DNA of 64,000 nucleotides, taken from assembly GCA_030696045.1 (NCBI GenBank), contig JAUYNO010000087.1, positions 52,426-116,425 of the forward strand. The letters run 5' to 3'. Position numbers and translations under genes: made by a program. Below are positions 1-9,100 of the stretch, in pieces. Below the pieces are notes generated by a model. That model saw nothing but the letters and a program-made list of their open reading frames with translations. It made no database searches and was not told the origin of the DNA. The number at the start of each line of letters is the position of its first letter. Positions within the stretch are counted from its first letter, which is position 1. This stretch comes from Stagnimonas sp. (GTDB taxonomy: Bacteria > Pseudomonadota > Gammaproteobacteria > Nevskiales > Nevskiaceae).

Positions 1-52
1 ACTGCTTGACCAGATTGCGCGCGACCAGGCGCGCCGGAGTCGCGGAACTCAT
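1..52 (-). CDS. lptB: LPS export ABC transporter ATPase LptB, N-terminal fragment
   Basis: Only the first 17 codons lie in the window, starting at an ATG on the minus strand (bases 52-50) and running off the left edge. The peptide (MSSATPARLVARNLVKQ) resembles the beginning of LptB, the cytoplasmic ATPase that powers LPS extraction by LptFG. The start overlaps the lptA stop by ATGA, as expected for the lptC-lptA-lptB operon. The call rests mostly on gene order, because the Walker motifs lie outside the window. Confidence 0.75.
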   Translation of the reverse strand, partial: MSSATPARLVARNLVKQ

Positions 53-627
53 GGGCTGGGCGGCGTGGCGGCCGGCACGGTGGCCGGCGGCGGTGGAGTG
101 GTGGCCGCCGGCGCGGCGCCGGTTTCCTCGGGGACGTCGATGACGATGCGGACCTGTCCGAGGTCGCCGCCATCGGCCCGCACCCTTCGCGCCGGCACGT
201 TGTAGCGCATGCTCTCGCCGTTTATCTCGTCCTTGCCGCGCGCCAGGCGGGCGCCGCCGCTAAGTTCCACGTCCTGGCTGGCGGACAGGTAGACGATCTT
301 GGCCGCGCGCGCCTCCACCGGCTGGTCGGCGGCGGTTTCCGGCAGATGCTTCATGGTCGCCGGGTCCCCGGTCAGGATGATCTCGTAGGGCGCCTTGCTG
401 CCGCCGGCCTGGCGCAGTTCCAGGCGGGCGCCGCGCAATTCCAGGGTGTTGGAATTCATTGCCACCTCGCCGCTGTAGATCATCACCCCATCCTGCCACT
501 CGCCATTCTTGGCGGTGATGGTGATTGGGCCGCTCGGGCGGCTGAGCTTGGGCGGTTGCGGCGGTTCGGCCGCGCGGGCATGGCCCCAGGCCAGGCCCAG
601 CAGCAGGAGGCTAATCGCGTAGCGCAT
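49..627 (-). CDS. lptA: LPS transport periplasmic protein LptA
   Basis: 192 residues. An N-terminal signal peptide (MRYAISLLLLGLAWGHARA, cleavage likely before AEPP) is followed by an OstA/LptA beta-jellyroll region. It contains the repeated pattern typical of the family: 'ITAKNGEWQDGVMIYSGEV', then a second strand set 'KIVYLSASQDVELSGGARL' and 'DEINGESMRYNV'. LptA forms the periplasmic bridge carrying LPS from LptC to LptD. The C-terminus ends in a Pro/Ala/Thr-rich tail, common in this lineage and probably disordered. The gene overlaps lptC by 17 bp and the lptB start by 4 bp, so the three are one transcript on the minus strand. Confidence 0.93.
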   Translation of the reverse strand: MRYAISLLLLGLAWGHARAAEPPQPPKLSRPSGPITITAKNGEWQDGVMIYSGEVAMNSNTLELRGARLELRQAGGSKAPYEIILTGDPATMKHLPETAADQPVEARAAKIVYLSASQDVELSGGARLARGKDEINGESMRYNVPARRVRADGGDLGQVRIVIDVPEETGAAPAATTPPPPATVPAATPPSP

Positions 628-1162
628 AGCGCATCTCCACGGAATTCAGTTGCAGCGTGTGGCCGTCGAACGGGGCCTTGAACCCCCGCGCGTTGGCCGA
701 GCGGGTCTCGCTGCTGATGCGGATCGGCAGCGCGGATTCGAATTGCTTCGCGGCATCGTCGACCCAGACATCCTGGGCCTCCACCTGGAAGCGCTCGCCG
801 TCCGGCCACTGGCCGGTGCCGGCGACCGGCGACAACAGCTTCAGCCGGCGCTGACCGACCGGCACCAATCCCTGCGGCGCAGTCAGCTGCCAGGGCGCGG
901 CGCTGCCGCTGAGCCCGCGCGCCGCCACCATCTTCAGCTGGGCCGAGCCATCGTCGTAGTAGTCGGCGCTGGCGGCGCGCAATTCCAGCGCTGGCACGCC
1001 CTCGGCATCGGTGCGCATCAGGCGCAAGGTCTCGATGCGATAGCGCGGCGCGAACGCCGCCGCTGCTTCGGCGGCCGGGTCGACGTCGCCGTGGAAGTCG
1101 CCCAGGCCCAGCCAGACCGCCAGGATCAGCGCCGGTATGCCCAGCCAGTACCGGCTTTTCAT
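611..1162 (-). CDS. lptC: LPS export inner-membrane protein LptC
   Basis: 183 residues starting at MKSRYWLGIPALILAVWL, a single N-terminal membrane anchor followed by a periplasmic LptC-type jellyroll domain. LptC receives LPS from LptBFG and hands it to LptA. The start at 1162 was chosen because it overlaps the kdsC stop (ATGA) and puts the membrane anchor at the N-terminus. A longer open frame upstream reads Arg/Pro-rich shadow sequence. The family diverges fast, so assignment leans on length, anchor and position between kdsC and lptA. Confidence 0.9.
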   Translation of the reverse strand: MKSRYWLGIPALILAVWLGLGDFHGDVDPAAEAAAAFAPRYRIETLRLMRTDAEGVPALELRAASADYYDDGSAQLKMVAARGLSGSAAPWQLTAPQGLVPVGQRRLKLLSPVAGTGQWPDGERFQVEAQDVWVDDAAKQFESALPIRISSETRSANARGFKAPFDGHTLQLNSVEMRYALRD

Positions 1163-1671
1163 GCGTCCTTGCCCTGGCAGGCGAGGATGAAGTCCACCGC
1201 CTCGCGGATGGCGCCATCGCCGCCGCGCTGGTGGCTGATCCAGTGCGCCGCCGCCTTGGCCTTGGGATGCGCGTCGCCGGGCGCCAGGGCCAGGCCCACC
1301 TGGGCGAACAGCGGCAGGTCGGGCACGTCGTCGCCCATGTGGGCGCACTGTTCATCCGTGATGCCGAGCTTGCCGAGCAGCGTCCGGTAGGCCGGCAGCT
1401 TGTCCTCGGTGTTGAGCCAGATGTGTTGCACACCCAGGAACTCCAGGCGCTTCTGCATGGCGACACTGGGGCGGCCGGAAATCACCGCCACCTCGATGCC
1501 CTGCTTCATCAGCAGCTTCATGCCGAGGCCATCGCGGACATTGACCGCCTTGATCTCCTCGCCGTCATGCGTGAGGTAGAGCTTGCAGTCGGTCATCACG
1601 CCGTCGATGTCGAAGATCACGCAGCGGATCCTGCGGGCGCGGTCTTCGGCGGAGAGGAGTGGGTTGGACAT
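1159..1671 (-). CDS. kdsC: 3-deoxy-D-manno-octulosonate 8-phosphate phosphatase KdsC
   Basis: 170 residues, a HAD-superfamily phosphatase of the small tetrameric KdsC type. The nucleophile motif FDIDGVMTD has Asp21 as nucleophile and Asp23 as general acid. Motif II is 'AVISGRPS', and motif III/IV is 'MGDDVPDLPLF'. It removes the phosphate from Kdo-8-phosphate, the last step before CMP activation of Kdo for lipid A core. It lies 8 bp downstream of kdsD and overlaps lptC by 4 bp, coupling Kdo production with LPS transport. Confidence 0.95.
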   Translation of the reverse strand: MSNPLLSAEDRARRIRCVIFDIDGVMTDCKLYLTHDGEEIKAVNVRDGLGMKLLMKQGIEVAVISGRPSVAMQKRLEFLGVQHIWLNTEDKLPAYRTLLGKLGITDEQCAHMGDDVPDLPLFAQVGLALAPGDAHPKAKAAAHWISHQRGGDGAIREAVDFILACQGKDA

Positions 1672-1679
1672 TCGAGGTA

Positions 1680-2651
1680 CTAGACCACGCCGGCGCGCAA
1701 CAGGTCTTGCAGGTGGATCACGCCGATCAGGTGTTCGTCCGCGTCGACCACCATCAGCGCGGTGATCTTGCTGGTTTCCATCTTGTGGACGGCCTCGGCG
1801 GCCAGCGCGGAAGCGGCGATGCGCTTGCCACCGGGTGTCATCACCTCGGCGATGGGCACGCTGCGCACGTCGACACCGCTGTCCAGCACCCGGCGCAGGT
1901 CACCGTCGGTGAAGACTCCGCGCACCTTGCCGGCGGCGTCGATCACGGCGGTCATGCCCAGGCCCTTGCGGGTCATTTCCAGCAGGGCGGCGGTGAGCGG
2001 TACCTCCAGCGCCACGGTGGGCAGGCGCTCGCCCTTCTGCATCAGGTTCTCGACCGTCAGCAGCAGGCGGCGGCCGAGCGCGCCGCCCGGGTGCGAGAGT
2101 GCGAAATCCTCGGAAGTGAAGCCGCGCGCCTCCAGCAGAGCCACGGCCAGCGCGTCACCCATGGCCAGGGTCGCGGTCGTGCTGGCGGTCGGCGCCAGGT
2201 TGAGCGGGCAGGCTTCCTGCGCCACCGAGACGTCCAGATGGGCATCGCCGGCCTTGGCCAGGGTCGAGCCCGGCCGGCCGGTCATGGCGATCAGCGGCAC
2301 GCCCAGGCGCTTGATCAGCGGCAGGATGGTCAGCACTTCGGCGGTCTCGCCGGAGTTGCTGATGGCGATCACCAGGTCCTGGCGGGTGATCATGCCCAGG
2401 TCGCCATGGCTGGCCTCGCCCGGGTGCACGAAGAAGGCCGGGGTGCCGGTGGAAGCCAGGGTCGCCGCGATCTTGCCGCCGATATGGCCGCTCTTGCCCA
2501 TGCCGGTGACCACCACCCGCCCCTTGCAGGCCAGCACCGCCGTGCAGGCGCGAACGAAGTCCTCTCCCAGACGGGTGTCGAGGGCGGCGACGGCGTCGCG
2601 TTCGATGGCCAGCGTGCGCTGCGCGCTGGCGAGCAGGGTGTCGGGATTCAT
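1680..2651 (-). CDS. kdsD: D-arabinose 5-phosphate isomerase KdsD (KpsF/GutQ family)
   Basis: 323 residues. The N-terminal SIS sugar-isomerase domain (about 1-190) contains 'VVVTGMGKSGHIGGKIAATL' and 'ISNSGETAEVL'. Two CBS domains follow (about 205-323; 'VENLMQKGERLPTV' and 'VMTPGGKRIAASALAAEAV'). The enzyme converts ribulose 5-phosphate to arabinose 5-phosphate, the Kdo precursor. The ATG at 2651 gives the normal family length; the open frame extends upstream into the neighbouring methyltransferase but reads as shadow. It heads the kdsD-kdsC-lptC-lptA-lptB run. Confidence 0.95.
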   Translation of the reverse strand: MNPDTLLASAQRTLAIERDAVAALDTRLGEDFVRACTAVLACKGRVVVTGMGKSGHIGGKIAATLASTGTPAFFVHPGEASHGDLGMITRQDLVIAISNSGETAEVLTILPLIKRLGVPLIAMTGRPGSTLAKAGDAHLDVSVAQEACPLNLAPTASTTATLAMGDALAVALLEARGFTSEDFALSHPGGALGRRLLLTVENLMQKGERLPTVALEVPLTAALLEMTRKGLGMTAVIDAAGKVRGVFTDGDLRRVLDSGVDVRSVPIAEVMTPGGKRIAASALAAEAVHKMETSKITALMVVDADEHLIGVIHLQDLLRAGVV

Positions 2652-2685
2652 GGGCGCATATTGTAGGCGCTCGTCCGCGCCTGCC

Positions 2686-3909
2686 TCAGCCCGGGCCTCG
2701 CCGCAGGGGCGCCGCGAAAAAGCCGTCGGTGCCGTGCCGGTGCGGCAGCAGATGCAGGCGCTGCTCGCGGTCCAGCAGGGCCGCCAGCGGCGGCCAGTGC
2801 TGGCCGGCGGCGGCGTCGGCGGCGAATTCCGGATGCTTGGCCAGGAAGTCATCGACCACCGCCTCGTTCTCGGCGGCGAGCAGGCTGCAGGTGGCGTAGA
2901 CCAGCCGTCCGCCCGGCCGCACCAGCGTCGCGGCACGCGCCAGGATGGCGCGCTGCTGCGCCGCCAGCGCCTCGAAATCGAAGGCGCGCAGGCGTAGTTC
3001 CGGCGCCCGGCGCAGGGTGCCGGTGCCGGAGCAGGGGGCATCGACCAGGACCGTGTCGGCCTGGCCGAACAGGTCGGGGAAGGGCGCCGGATCGTCCGGG
3101 TCCAGCGCCCGCGCCTCGACGCAGCTCACCCCGGCGCGTTCCAGCCGGGGCGCCAGCCGCGCCAGCCGGCCGGCGGAGCTGTCGGCGGCGATCAGGCGGC
3201 CGCGGTCGCGCAGCAGTGCTGCCAGCGCCAGGGTCTTGCCGCCGGCACCGGCGCAGAAGTCCACCACGGTCTCGCCCGGCTGGGTGGCGACCAGCAGGGC
3301 CAGCAGCTGGCTGCCTTCGTCCTGCGGCTCGGCCAGGCCCTCGGCCAGCACGCGATGGCCGCTGGCGATGCGCTTGGCCAGACGCAGGCCCCAGGGCGAA
3401 TGCGGCGTGGCGGCGGCGGCGATGCCGTCCTCGGCCAGCACGGCCTGCAATTGCTCGCGGGAGTTCTTCAGGGTGTTGGCGCGCAGGTCGGCCGGCGCGG
3501 CGCGGTTGAGCGCGGCGGCCAGGGCAGCGGTCTCCACGTCGCCGTACTGCAGCAGCAGGGCCTGGTGCAGGGCCTCTGGAAGATTGCGGCGGGCAGCGGT
3601 GCCGACCGCCCCATCGCTCGCCGCCGCCGGCAGCTCGAATTTCGTCGGGTCCTGTCCCAGGTCGGCCAGATGGCGTGCCAGCCAGGCCGAGGGTTCCTTG
3701 CCGGCCAGCGCCTGCAGCCGTCCGAGGTCGCGCAGCACGCCGTAGACCAGCTCGCTGAGCTGGGCGCGGTCGCGCTTGCCCATCTCGCGATGGCTGCGGA
3801 ACAGGCTGTCGAGGATCTGGTCGGCCGGCCGGCTGCCGATGGCGATGTCCTCCAGTACCACGCGAGCACGGGCGACATGGCTGCGGCGGAAGGCGGGGGC
3901 GTCGGTCAT
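2686..3909 (-). CDS. RsmB/NOP2/Sun-family RNA (cytosine-5) methyltransferase
   Basis: 407 residues. The N-terminal NusB-like helical part (about 1-140) begins 'MTDAPAFRRSHVARARVVLE'. The C-terminal Rossmann methyltransferase has a SAM-binding motif 'VVDFCAGAGGKTLALAALL'. The two family cysteines are present: 'DAPCSGTGTLRR' (motif IV) and 'YATCSLLAAENEAVV' (motif VI, nucleophile). It probably makes m5C in rRNA, as RsmB (16S m5C967) does, but it is not next to fmt/def as classical rsmB is, so the exact target is open. ATG 3909 is preferred over a GTG two codons upstream. It is divergent from the sirtuin gene with only 36 bp between. Confidence 0.88.
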   Translation of the reverse strand: MTDAPAFRRSHVARARVVLEDIAIGSRPADQILDSLFRSHREMGKRDRAQLSELVYGVLRDLGRLQALAGKEPSAWLARHLADLGQDPTKFELPAAASDGAVGTAARRNLPEALHQALLLQYGDVETAALAAALNRAAPADLRANTLKNSREQLQAVLAEDGIAAAATPHSPWGLRLAKRIASGHRVLAEGLAEPQDEGSQLLALLVATQPGETVVDFCAGAGGKTLALAALLRDRGRLIAADSSAGRLARLAPRLERAGVSCVEARALDPDDPAPFPDLFGQADTVLVDAPCSGTGTLRRAPELRLRAFDFEALAAQQRAILARAATLVRPGGRLVYATCSLLAAENEAVVDDFLAKHPEFAADAAAGQHWPPLAALLDREQRLHLLPHRHGTDGFFAAPLRRGPG

Positions 3910-3945
3910 TGCCACAGTCTACGAGGCGCGCGAGGCTAGCCCCGC

Positions 3946-4674
3946 ATGGAAACTCTCGATCCGGGCCGTTATTCCTCGATACTCCTGTTCACCGGCGCCG
4001 GCTTGAGCGCCGAGTCCGGGGTGCCAACCTATCGCGGCGCGGGCGGCATCTGGGGCCAGTACCGCTACCAGGACTACGCCTGCCAGCAGGCTTTCGAGCG
4101 CGATCCGGAGCAGGTGCTTGATTTTCATGAACTGCGCCGCGCCAAGGTGCTGGAGTGCGCGCCGCACGCCGGACATCTTCATCTGGCCCGACTGCAATTG
4201 GCCTATCCCCAGCTGCGCGTGGTGACTCAGAACATCGACGGCCTGCTGCAGCGCGCCGGCGTGCGGGTCGATGCCGAACTGCACGGCTCGCTCTGGCGCG
4301 TCCGTTGCGGCTGTGGCGTGCAGGCAGCGCCGCCGCCCGCGGCCTACCGGCCTCGCCGCTGCCCACACTGTGCGCAGTGGCGGCGACCGGACATCACCTG
4401 GTTCGAGGACGCGGTGAACGAGTCGCTGTTTGAGGCGGTAGGCGATTGGGTGCGCAAAGCCGAACTGTTCGTCTCCATCGGCACTTCCGGCGCCGTCTGG
4501 CCGGCGGCCGGCTTCGCCCAGCTGGCGAAGCGCAGCGGCGCCGACATGGTCGAAATCAATCCCGAAGACAACGAGGCCTCGCCGCTCTACACCCGTCGGG
4601 TGCGGCAGCGGGCCAGCGCGGCCATTCCCGCGCTCTTTCCACTAACCACGACCGCCGCGCCCTCCGACCCATGA
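3946..4674 (+). CDS. cobB: NAD-dependent protein deacylase, Sir2 family
   Basis: 242 residues. Sir2 motifs are GAGLSAESG (17-25), 'TQNIDGL' (94-100) and catalytic His113 in 'ELHGS'. A structural zinc site is formed by Cys121, Cys123, Cys139 and Cys142. It removes acyl groups from lysines using NAD+. In class III sirtuins such as E. coli CobB, a Tyr-x-x-Arg pair in the acyl pocket supports desuccinylation. Here the aligned stretch 'DFHELRR' keeps the Arg (64) but has His61 in place of Tyr, so acyl preference may differ. The family call is secure. The symbol follows the bacterial orthologue and is less sure. Confidence 0.85.
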   Translation: METLDPGRYSSILLFTGAGLSAESGVPTYRGAGGIWGQYRYQDYACQQAFERDPEQVLDFHELRRAKVLECAPHAGHLHLARLQLAYPQLRVVTQNIDGLLQRAGVRVDAELHGSLWRVRCGCGVQAAPPPAAYRPRRCPHCAQWRRPDITWFEDAVNESLFEAVGDWVRKAELFVSIGTSGAVWPAAGFAQLAKRSGADMVEINPEDNEASPLYTRRVRQRASAAIPALFPLTTTAAPSDP

Positions 4675-4703
4675 ACCTCCGCCGTCAATACGGCGTCGCC
4701 CAA

Positions 4704-4752
4704 GGGCCTGTTAACACTACGGGGCAGCGAGCCCTGTAGTGTTAACAGGCCC
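4704..4752. repeat. 49-bp near-perfect palindrome (22-bp arms)
   Basis: The left arm is 4704-4725 and the right arm 4731-4752. They are reverse complements except at one position (G/A), with loop AGCGA. The core of each arm is TGTTAACACTAC or its complement. It lies 29 bp after the sirtuin stop and 108 bp before the cysteine synthase start. It could fold as a strong RNA hairpin or cruciform, but no T-run follows, so a simple intrinsic terminator is not obvious. It may be a copy of a dispersed palindromic repeat. Confidence 0.9.
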
Positions 4753-4860
4753 TAGCCACGCGAGGGAAGCCATCATGGTCGCGCCCGCAAGCTGATTCCA
4801 CCTGAAGCCAGCGGCAGTCCGCATCTAGCTATGCTCTGGCCCCCCTCACCGGTGGCTGCC

Positions 4861-5907
4861 ATGGCTCGCTACGACAACATCCTGGAGACGATCGGCAACA
4901 CGCCGGTCGTGCGCATCAACCGCCTCGCGCCGGCCGGCGTGAATCTTTTCGTGAAGGTCGAGGCCTTCAACCCGCTGGGCTCGGTGAAGGATCGTCTGGC
5001 GCTGGGCGTGATCGAGGCGGCCGAGCGATCCGGCCAGCTCAAGCCGGGTCAGACGGTGATCGAGGCCACCAGTGGCAACACCGGCATCGGTCTGGCGATG
5101 GTTTGCGCGGTCAAGGGTTACCCGCTGGTGGTGACCATGGCCGAGCAGTTCAGCGTCGAGCGCCGCCGGCTGATGCGCTTCCTCGGCGCCAAGGTCGTGC
5201 TCACGCCCGCTGCCGGCCGTGGCTACGGCATGGTGCAGAAAGCCATTGAGCTGGCCGAGGCGCACGGCTGGTTCCTGACGCGACAGTTCGAAAACGAGGC
5301 CAACCCGGCGATGCACGAGCGCACGACGGCGCGCGAAATCCTGGCCGACTTCGCCGGAGAGAAGCTGGACTACTGGGTGACCGGCTATGGCACGGGAGGC
5401 ACGCTCAACGGCGTGTCCCGCGTGCTGGCCCGCGAAAAGCCCGAGACCCGCATCGTGGTCTGCGAGCCGGCCGATGCGCCGCTGCTGGCCAGTGGTCAGG
5501 CTCAGGCCCGCAACGCCGACGGGTCGCCGTCCGCGCCCCACGGCGCGTTCAAGCCGCATCCTATCCAGGGCTGGACGCCGGACTTCATTCCGAAGATCAC
5601 TGCGGAAGCCATGGCCACCGGCCGCGTCGAACGGGTGCTTGCCATCGCGGGCGCCGACGCCATCAAGGCTTCGCAGGACTTGGCTCAAAAGGAAGGCATC
5701 TTCACCGGCATCAGTGGCGGCGCCACCTTCGTCGGTGCGCTGCGCGTGGCCGCTGAAGCGGCGAAGGGCGCGAACATCCTGTGCATGCTGCCGGATACCG
5801 GCGAACGCTACCTCAGCACGCCGCTGTTCGCGGATGTGGCGGTGGACATGACGCCAGAGGAGCTGGCGCTGTCGAAGTCGACGCCGGGGTTGCAGTTTCC
5901 TGTTTAG
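4861..5907 (+). CDS. cysK: Cysteine synthase (O-acetylserine sulfhydrylase), PLP-dependent
   Basis: 348 residues, fold-type II PLP enzyme making cysteine from O-acetylserine and sulfide. The PLP lysine lies in 'NPLGSVKDRLA'. The substrate loop is 'EATSGNTGIGLAM', the phosphate-binding loop is 'GYGTGGTLNG', and 'GISGGATFVGA' is the C-terminal PLP-contact motif. It is somewhat longer than typical CysK, with extra residues before 'HPIQGWTPDF'. The ATG at 4861 starts 'MARYDNILETIGNTPVV', the normal family N-terminus; an upstream in-frame ATG at 4831 would add ten unmatched residues. CysK versus CysM cannot be settled by eye. Confidence 0.88.
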   Translation: MARYDNILETIGNTPVVRINRLAPAGVNLFVKVEAFNPLGSVKDRLALGVIEAAERSGQLKPGQTVIEATSGNTGIGLAMVCAVKGYPLVVTMAEQFSVERRRLMRFLGAKVVLTPAAGRGYGMVQKAIELAEAHGWFLTRQFENEANPAMHERTTAREILADFAGEKLDYWVTGYGTGGTLNGVSRVLAREKPETRIVVCEPADAPLLASGQAQARNADGSPSAPHGAFKPHPIQGWTPDFIPKITAEAMATGRVERVLAIAGADAIKASQDLAQKEGIFTGISGGATFVGALRVAAEAAKGANILCMLPDTGERYLSTPLFADVAVDMTPEELALSKSTPGLQFPV

Positions 5908-5937
5908 AGAGCTGCAGGGATTTCCGGATTCAGCTCT
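5908..5937 (+). terminator. Possible weak hairpin after the cysteine synthase gene
   Basis: AGAGCTG (5908-5914) and CAGCTCT (5931-5937) are perfect inverted arms immediately after the stop codon. The 16-base loop is long and no T-run follows, so termination here is only a suggestion. The remaining gap to 6113 holds a second short hairpin (AGAGAG-CTGA-CTCTCT, 6013-6028). This stretch is where base composition begins to fall toward that of the island. Confidence 0.3.
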
Positions 5938-6113
5938 AAGCGGCCCCTGGGCGCTGGACTCTGCACTCGCTCCGAGAGCTCCTCGGGTAGTGGACAACGC
6001 GGCTTGAACTTGAGAGAGCTGACTCTCTAGCCGGACCAGAACATTCATGTCGGCCACAACGTGACGAAGCTCGTTCTCATAAACTCGTCCTGGGGACAAA
6101 GAAGAATTCGGAC

Positions 6114-9100
6114 ATGTCGACACGAGCTACGAAAGGTAAGAGAACGAAGCTAGACGTTCAGAAGGACCGCATCCGAGGCTTAATCGCCGCGGGTAAGAGC
6201 CTTCGATACCGTCCTGAAGTCAACACGAAAGCCGAAGACTTTCATCGAAGCCTCAACGATATCCTCGTTCAGGCGCGAGAACAGCTCTCCCCTCGCCAAG
6301 CTACGGCCTTTCTCCACTGGGTAGAACAACAAACAGGAACCCAACTGTCCGCATTGAAAGGCAAGCCCGTTGCGCATGGGCTGTCCAAGGCAGCATTGAG
6401 GCAAAGGGCCCGTTCACTCTCAGAGGAGCTCGTGTGGGTTGCTCGTCGAATCCAAGAGCACTACACAACAATCAATTCTTTCCGGGACGCCGCGAACGAA
6501 CTCGAAACTGCAGCGATCCGCGCAGACTGGACCGCCGCCATAGCCAAGCTAGATGACATTGAGGCTAGATTTGGACCGTCTTTCTGGCTTATCGAATCAC
6601 GAATCGCAATTGAACAATCACGTGCCGGGCTCGAATCGCAAAAACAGCTTGCGGCCAAAATTAGAAAGAATGGACCGCGAGGACTTTGGGCGTTCATTTC
6701 TCGCTACGTCAGCGTTCGGAATGAACCGACCACGGCTTTAAACAGCTTTTATAGCGACATTCTTGAAAGATTAAATCGGAGCGCCAAGACCAACGCCGAA
6801 CTTGCCGCGTTCCTTAAATTCCGATTTGTATGGAACGAAACTCCATCTCAACGCACGATGGCAGGTGCGCTCGTAATTGCGCAAGGATTCTCCATTGTTG
6901 ATTTGTATGAGACTTTCATTGCGATTTGCCAGTCGTCTTATGTCTGGACGTTGACTGGCGAGTTGCAAGACGAATTAAAAAACTGCATAGATATACTAAA
7001 AGATGTTCGTGATTTTCGCTTACAGAAGCTCTCGCTGCTACTCGGAGCGATTCCGTTAACTCTACCGACGATCAGACGGTATCAGGCAAGTGATCTTTTC
7101 CTTCGAGGCCAATCGAGATCCGCACTAAAGTCTGCGTTGAGGGAATTGGCAGCTGATCCTCGCGATTATCAACTGTGCATTCTGGCGGCTTCTGTAATCA
7201 ACAATCCAGTGAGAGTTGGCGACCACACCGATTCCCGATGGCCGATTATTATTCGCCAACTCTCGGCAACACTCTCCGTAAGTGACACATATCAGTCTGA
7301 CCTCCTAGATCTCGAGAAATCCTTAAGGAACTGGACGTTTTCCCCAGCATCACTCGCATGCTTCTATTTTGCCAGTTCGATTTTCACTGATGATCTAGAA
7401 CTTCGCTTGAAGTACAGAAGACTTGCCGCCTTAAATGGTGCATATCTTGACGCTTGCGAGATTAATTTATATCCACATGCGGTTATTAAAGCCCTGCGAG
7501 TGGACAATCAAGAAAACCCATCAACCACGTTTGAAATTTACGATGACTTAAATCAGGGGCGAATTAAAACGACGGTCGCCTCCGAATTTGCAACATACTT
7601 CGGAGTAGAGCTGGCCGTTCAAGCGCTTGATGTGGCTGCCCTCGAAAGATTTGACGATTTCTCTATTTCAACGAATCATCGTCCGTTGATCGCATTTGCC
7701 AGGCGTTCATTGATCGCAATTTATATTGAATCAGAGAACATTCAAGGCCTGCTCGATAGCACTTCAGACGCATATTTTTCAATAAATCTTCCCATTCATG
7801 TTTTGCCTGTCCAGAACGGCGTGCAATCGTTGAAATGGCGCAACCTGAAATCATTCTCTCAGAACATATCACTGCCTATTGTCATGCACATGGCGTGGAG
7901 GCAGACATCCGATGAGAATGCCGCATCGAACGTTCGAGCGGCGGTAGATGCCTTTTTTAAGTCGTTGGGCATCAGATCTTTTGACGACCTTACAACATTG
8001 TCAGAAAATCATCAGCGCGCGCAACTGGTGTATTTGCTTAGATACGTCTGCGTTCAAGACGTGATTGATATGAGCTCGCTACTTTCCTCTTCCAGGCAAA
8101 CAAGCGAGGCACGGCGGAGCATTTGTTCAAAGCTTATTCAGTTGGATCCCGAAAACAAAGAAGTTTACGAGACAGAAAATTTTTCCATTACAAGATCCCT
8201 TTCCGTTCAAGACGGATTTCGCGTATTAGACAGCAGTAGGGTTCATGTGGACACCGGCGCATTGACGTCCTGGGCAACAAGTGAATGGGCCCCGAATATC
8301 GCGCGGTATCGAGCATTGGTTGAAGCCGGCATCGGAGTTTCCGAATCAATCGACGATATTCTAAAAGAGTTTAGCGTTAAAGGCTCCGCAAATAAATTTC
8401 TCGAAATGCCTGAGAGTGATGCTGACCAGCTGCTCTCTGACCTCGTATACCAGCTTCGAGCACGATTTCTGGAGGACGAGAGTTACGGACTGGACAGCTA
8501 TCTAAGCAGAAGAATTCGGCACCACTCAATGTCAGGTGCCCTCCGCGGTTGCGTGGAGAACAATCATTTAGTTACATCAAGAGATCATAGGACAACCAGA
8601 TATCTCCCAAATGCATATTGGCCAAAGAAAATAGCCGGATTGACGAGCGCAGAAAGCTATCAGCTACAGTCAGCACTAGCAAAATTCTCGGAAGATTTTG
8701 ACAGCACGGTACTTCAGCTAAAGCGCGATTTCTTTCATATCAAGAGCGAAAAACATCCCAAGGGAATATTTTTCATTCCCATCTCCCCAGCGATGTTTTA
8801 CGTAATACGAAGTGCCGTACAAGGTGGCTATTCGGCGGAGACTCTGTGCAACGTTTGTCTGGCTGTTTTTTGGGCGACGCTGAGGCCCTGTCTAAATGAA
8901 GCGCAGTCACTGCTTCAAATTCATGCGCAACAACAGATTTCGTCGGCATTTCACAGATTGAGGGCATCGGTAAAGCGAGCAATACCAGAGCAGACAAGGT
9001 ACGCAGAGCTGACATTGGGCATCGGGCACGCAGCCGAGGAAGTTAATGCTCAGATAATCACAGTGGCAGATTGGTTCAACAGATCCGAATCCAATCAGAG

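Noticed and set aside
4846..6123. A 425-residue minus-strand open frame over the cysteine synthase gene
   Set aside because: The plus strand encodes a full PLP enzyme with all motifs; the opposite frame is an open shadow typical of GC-rich DNA.
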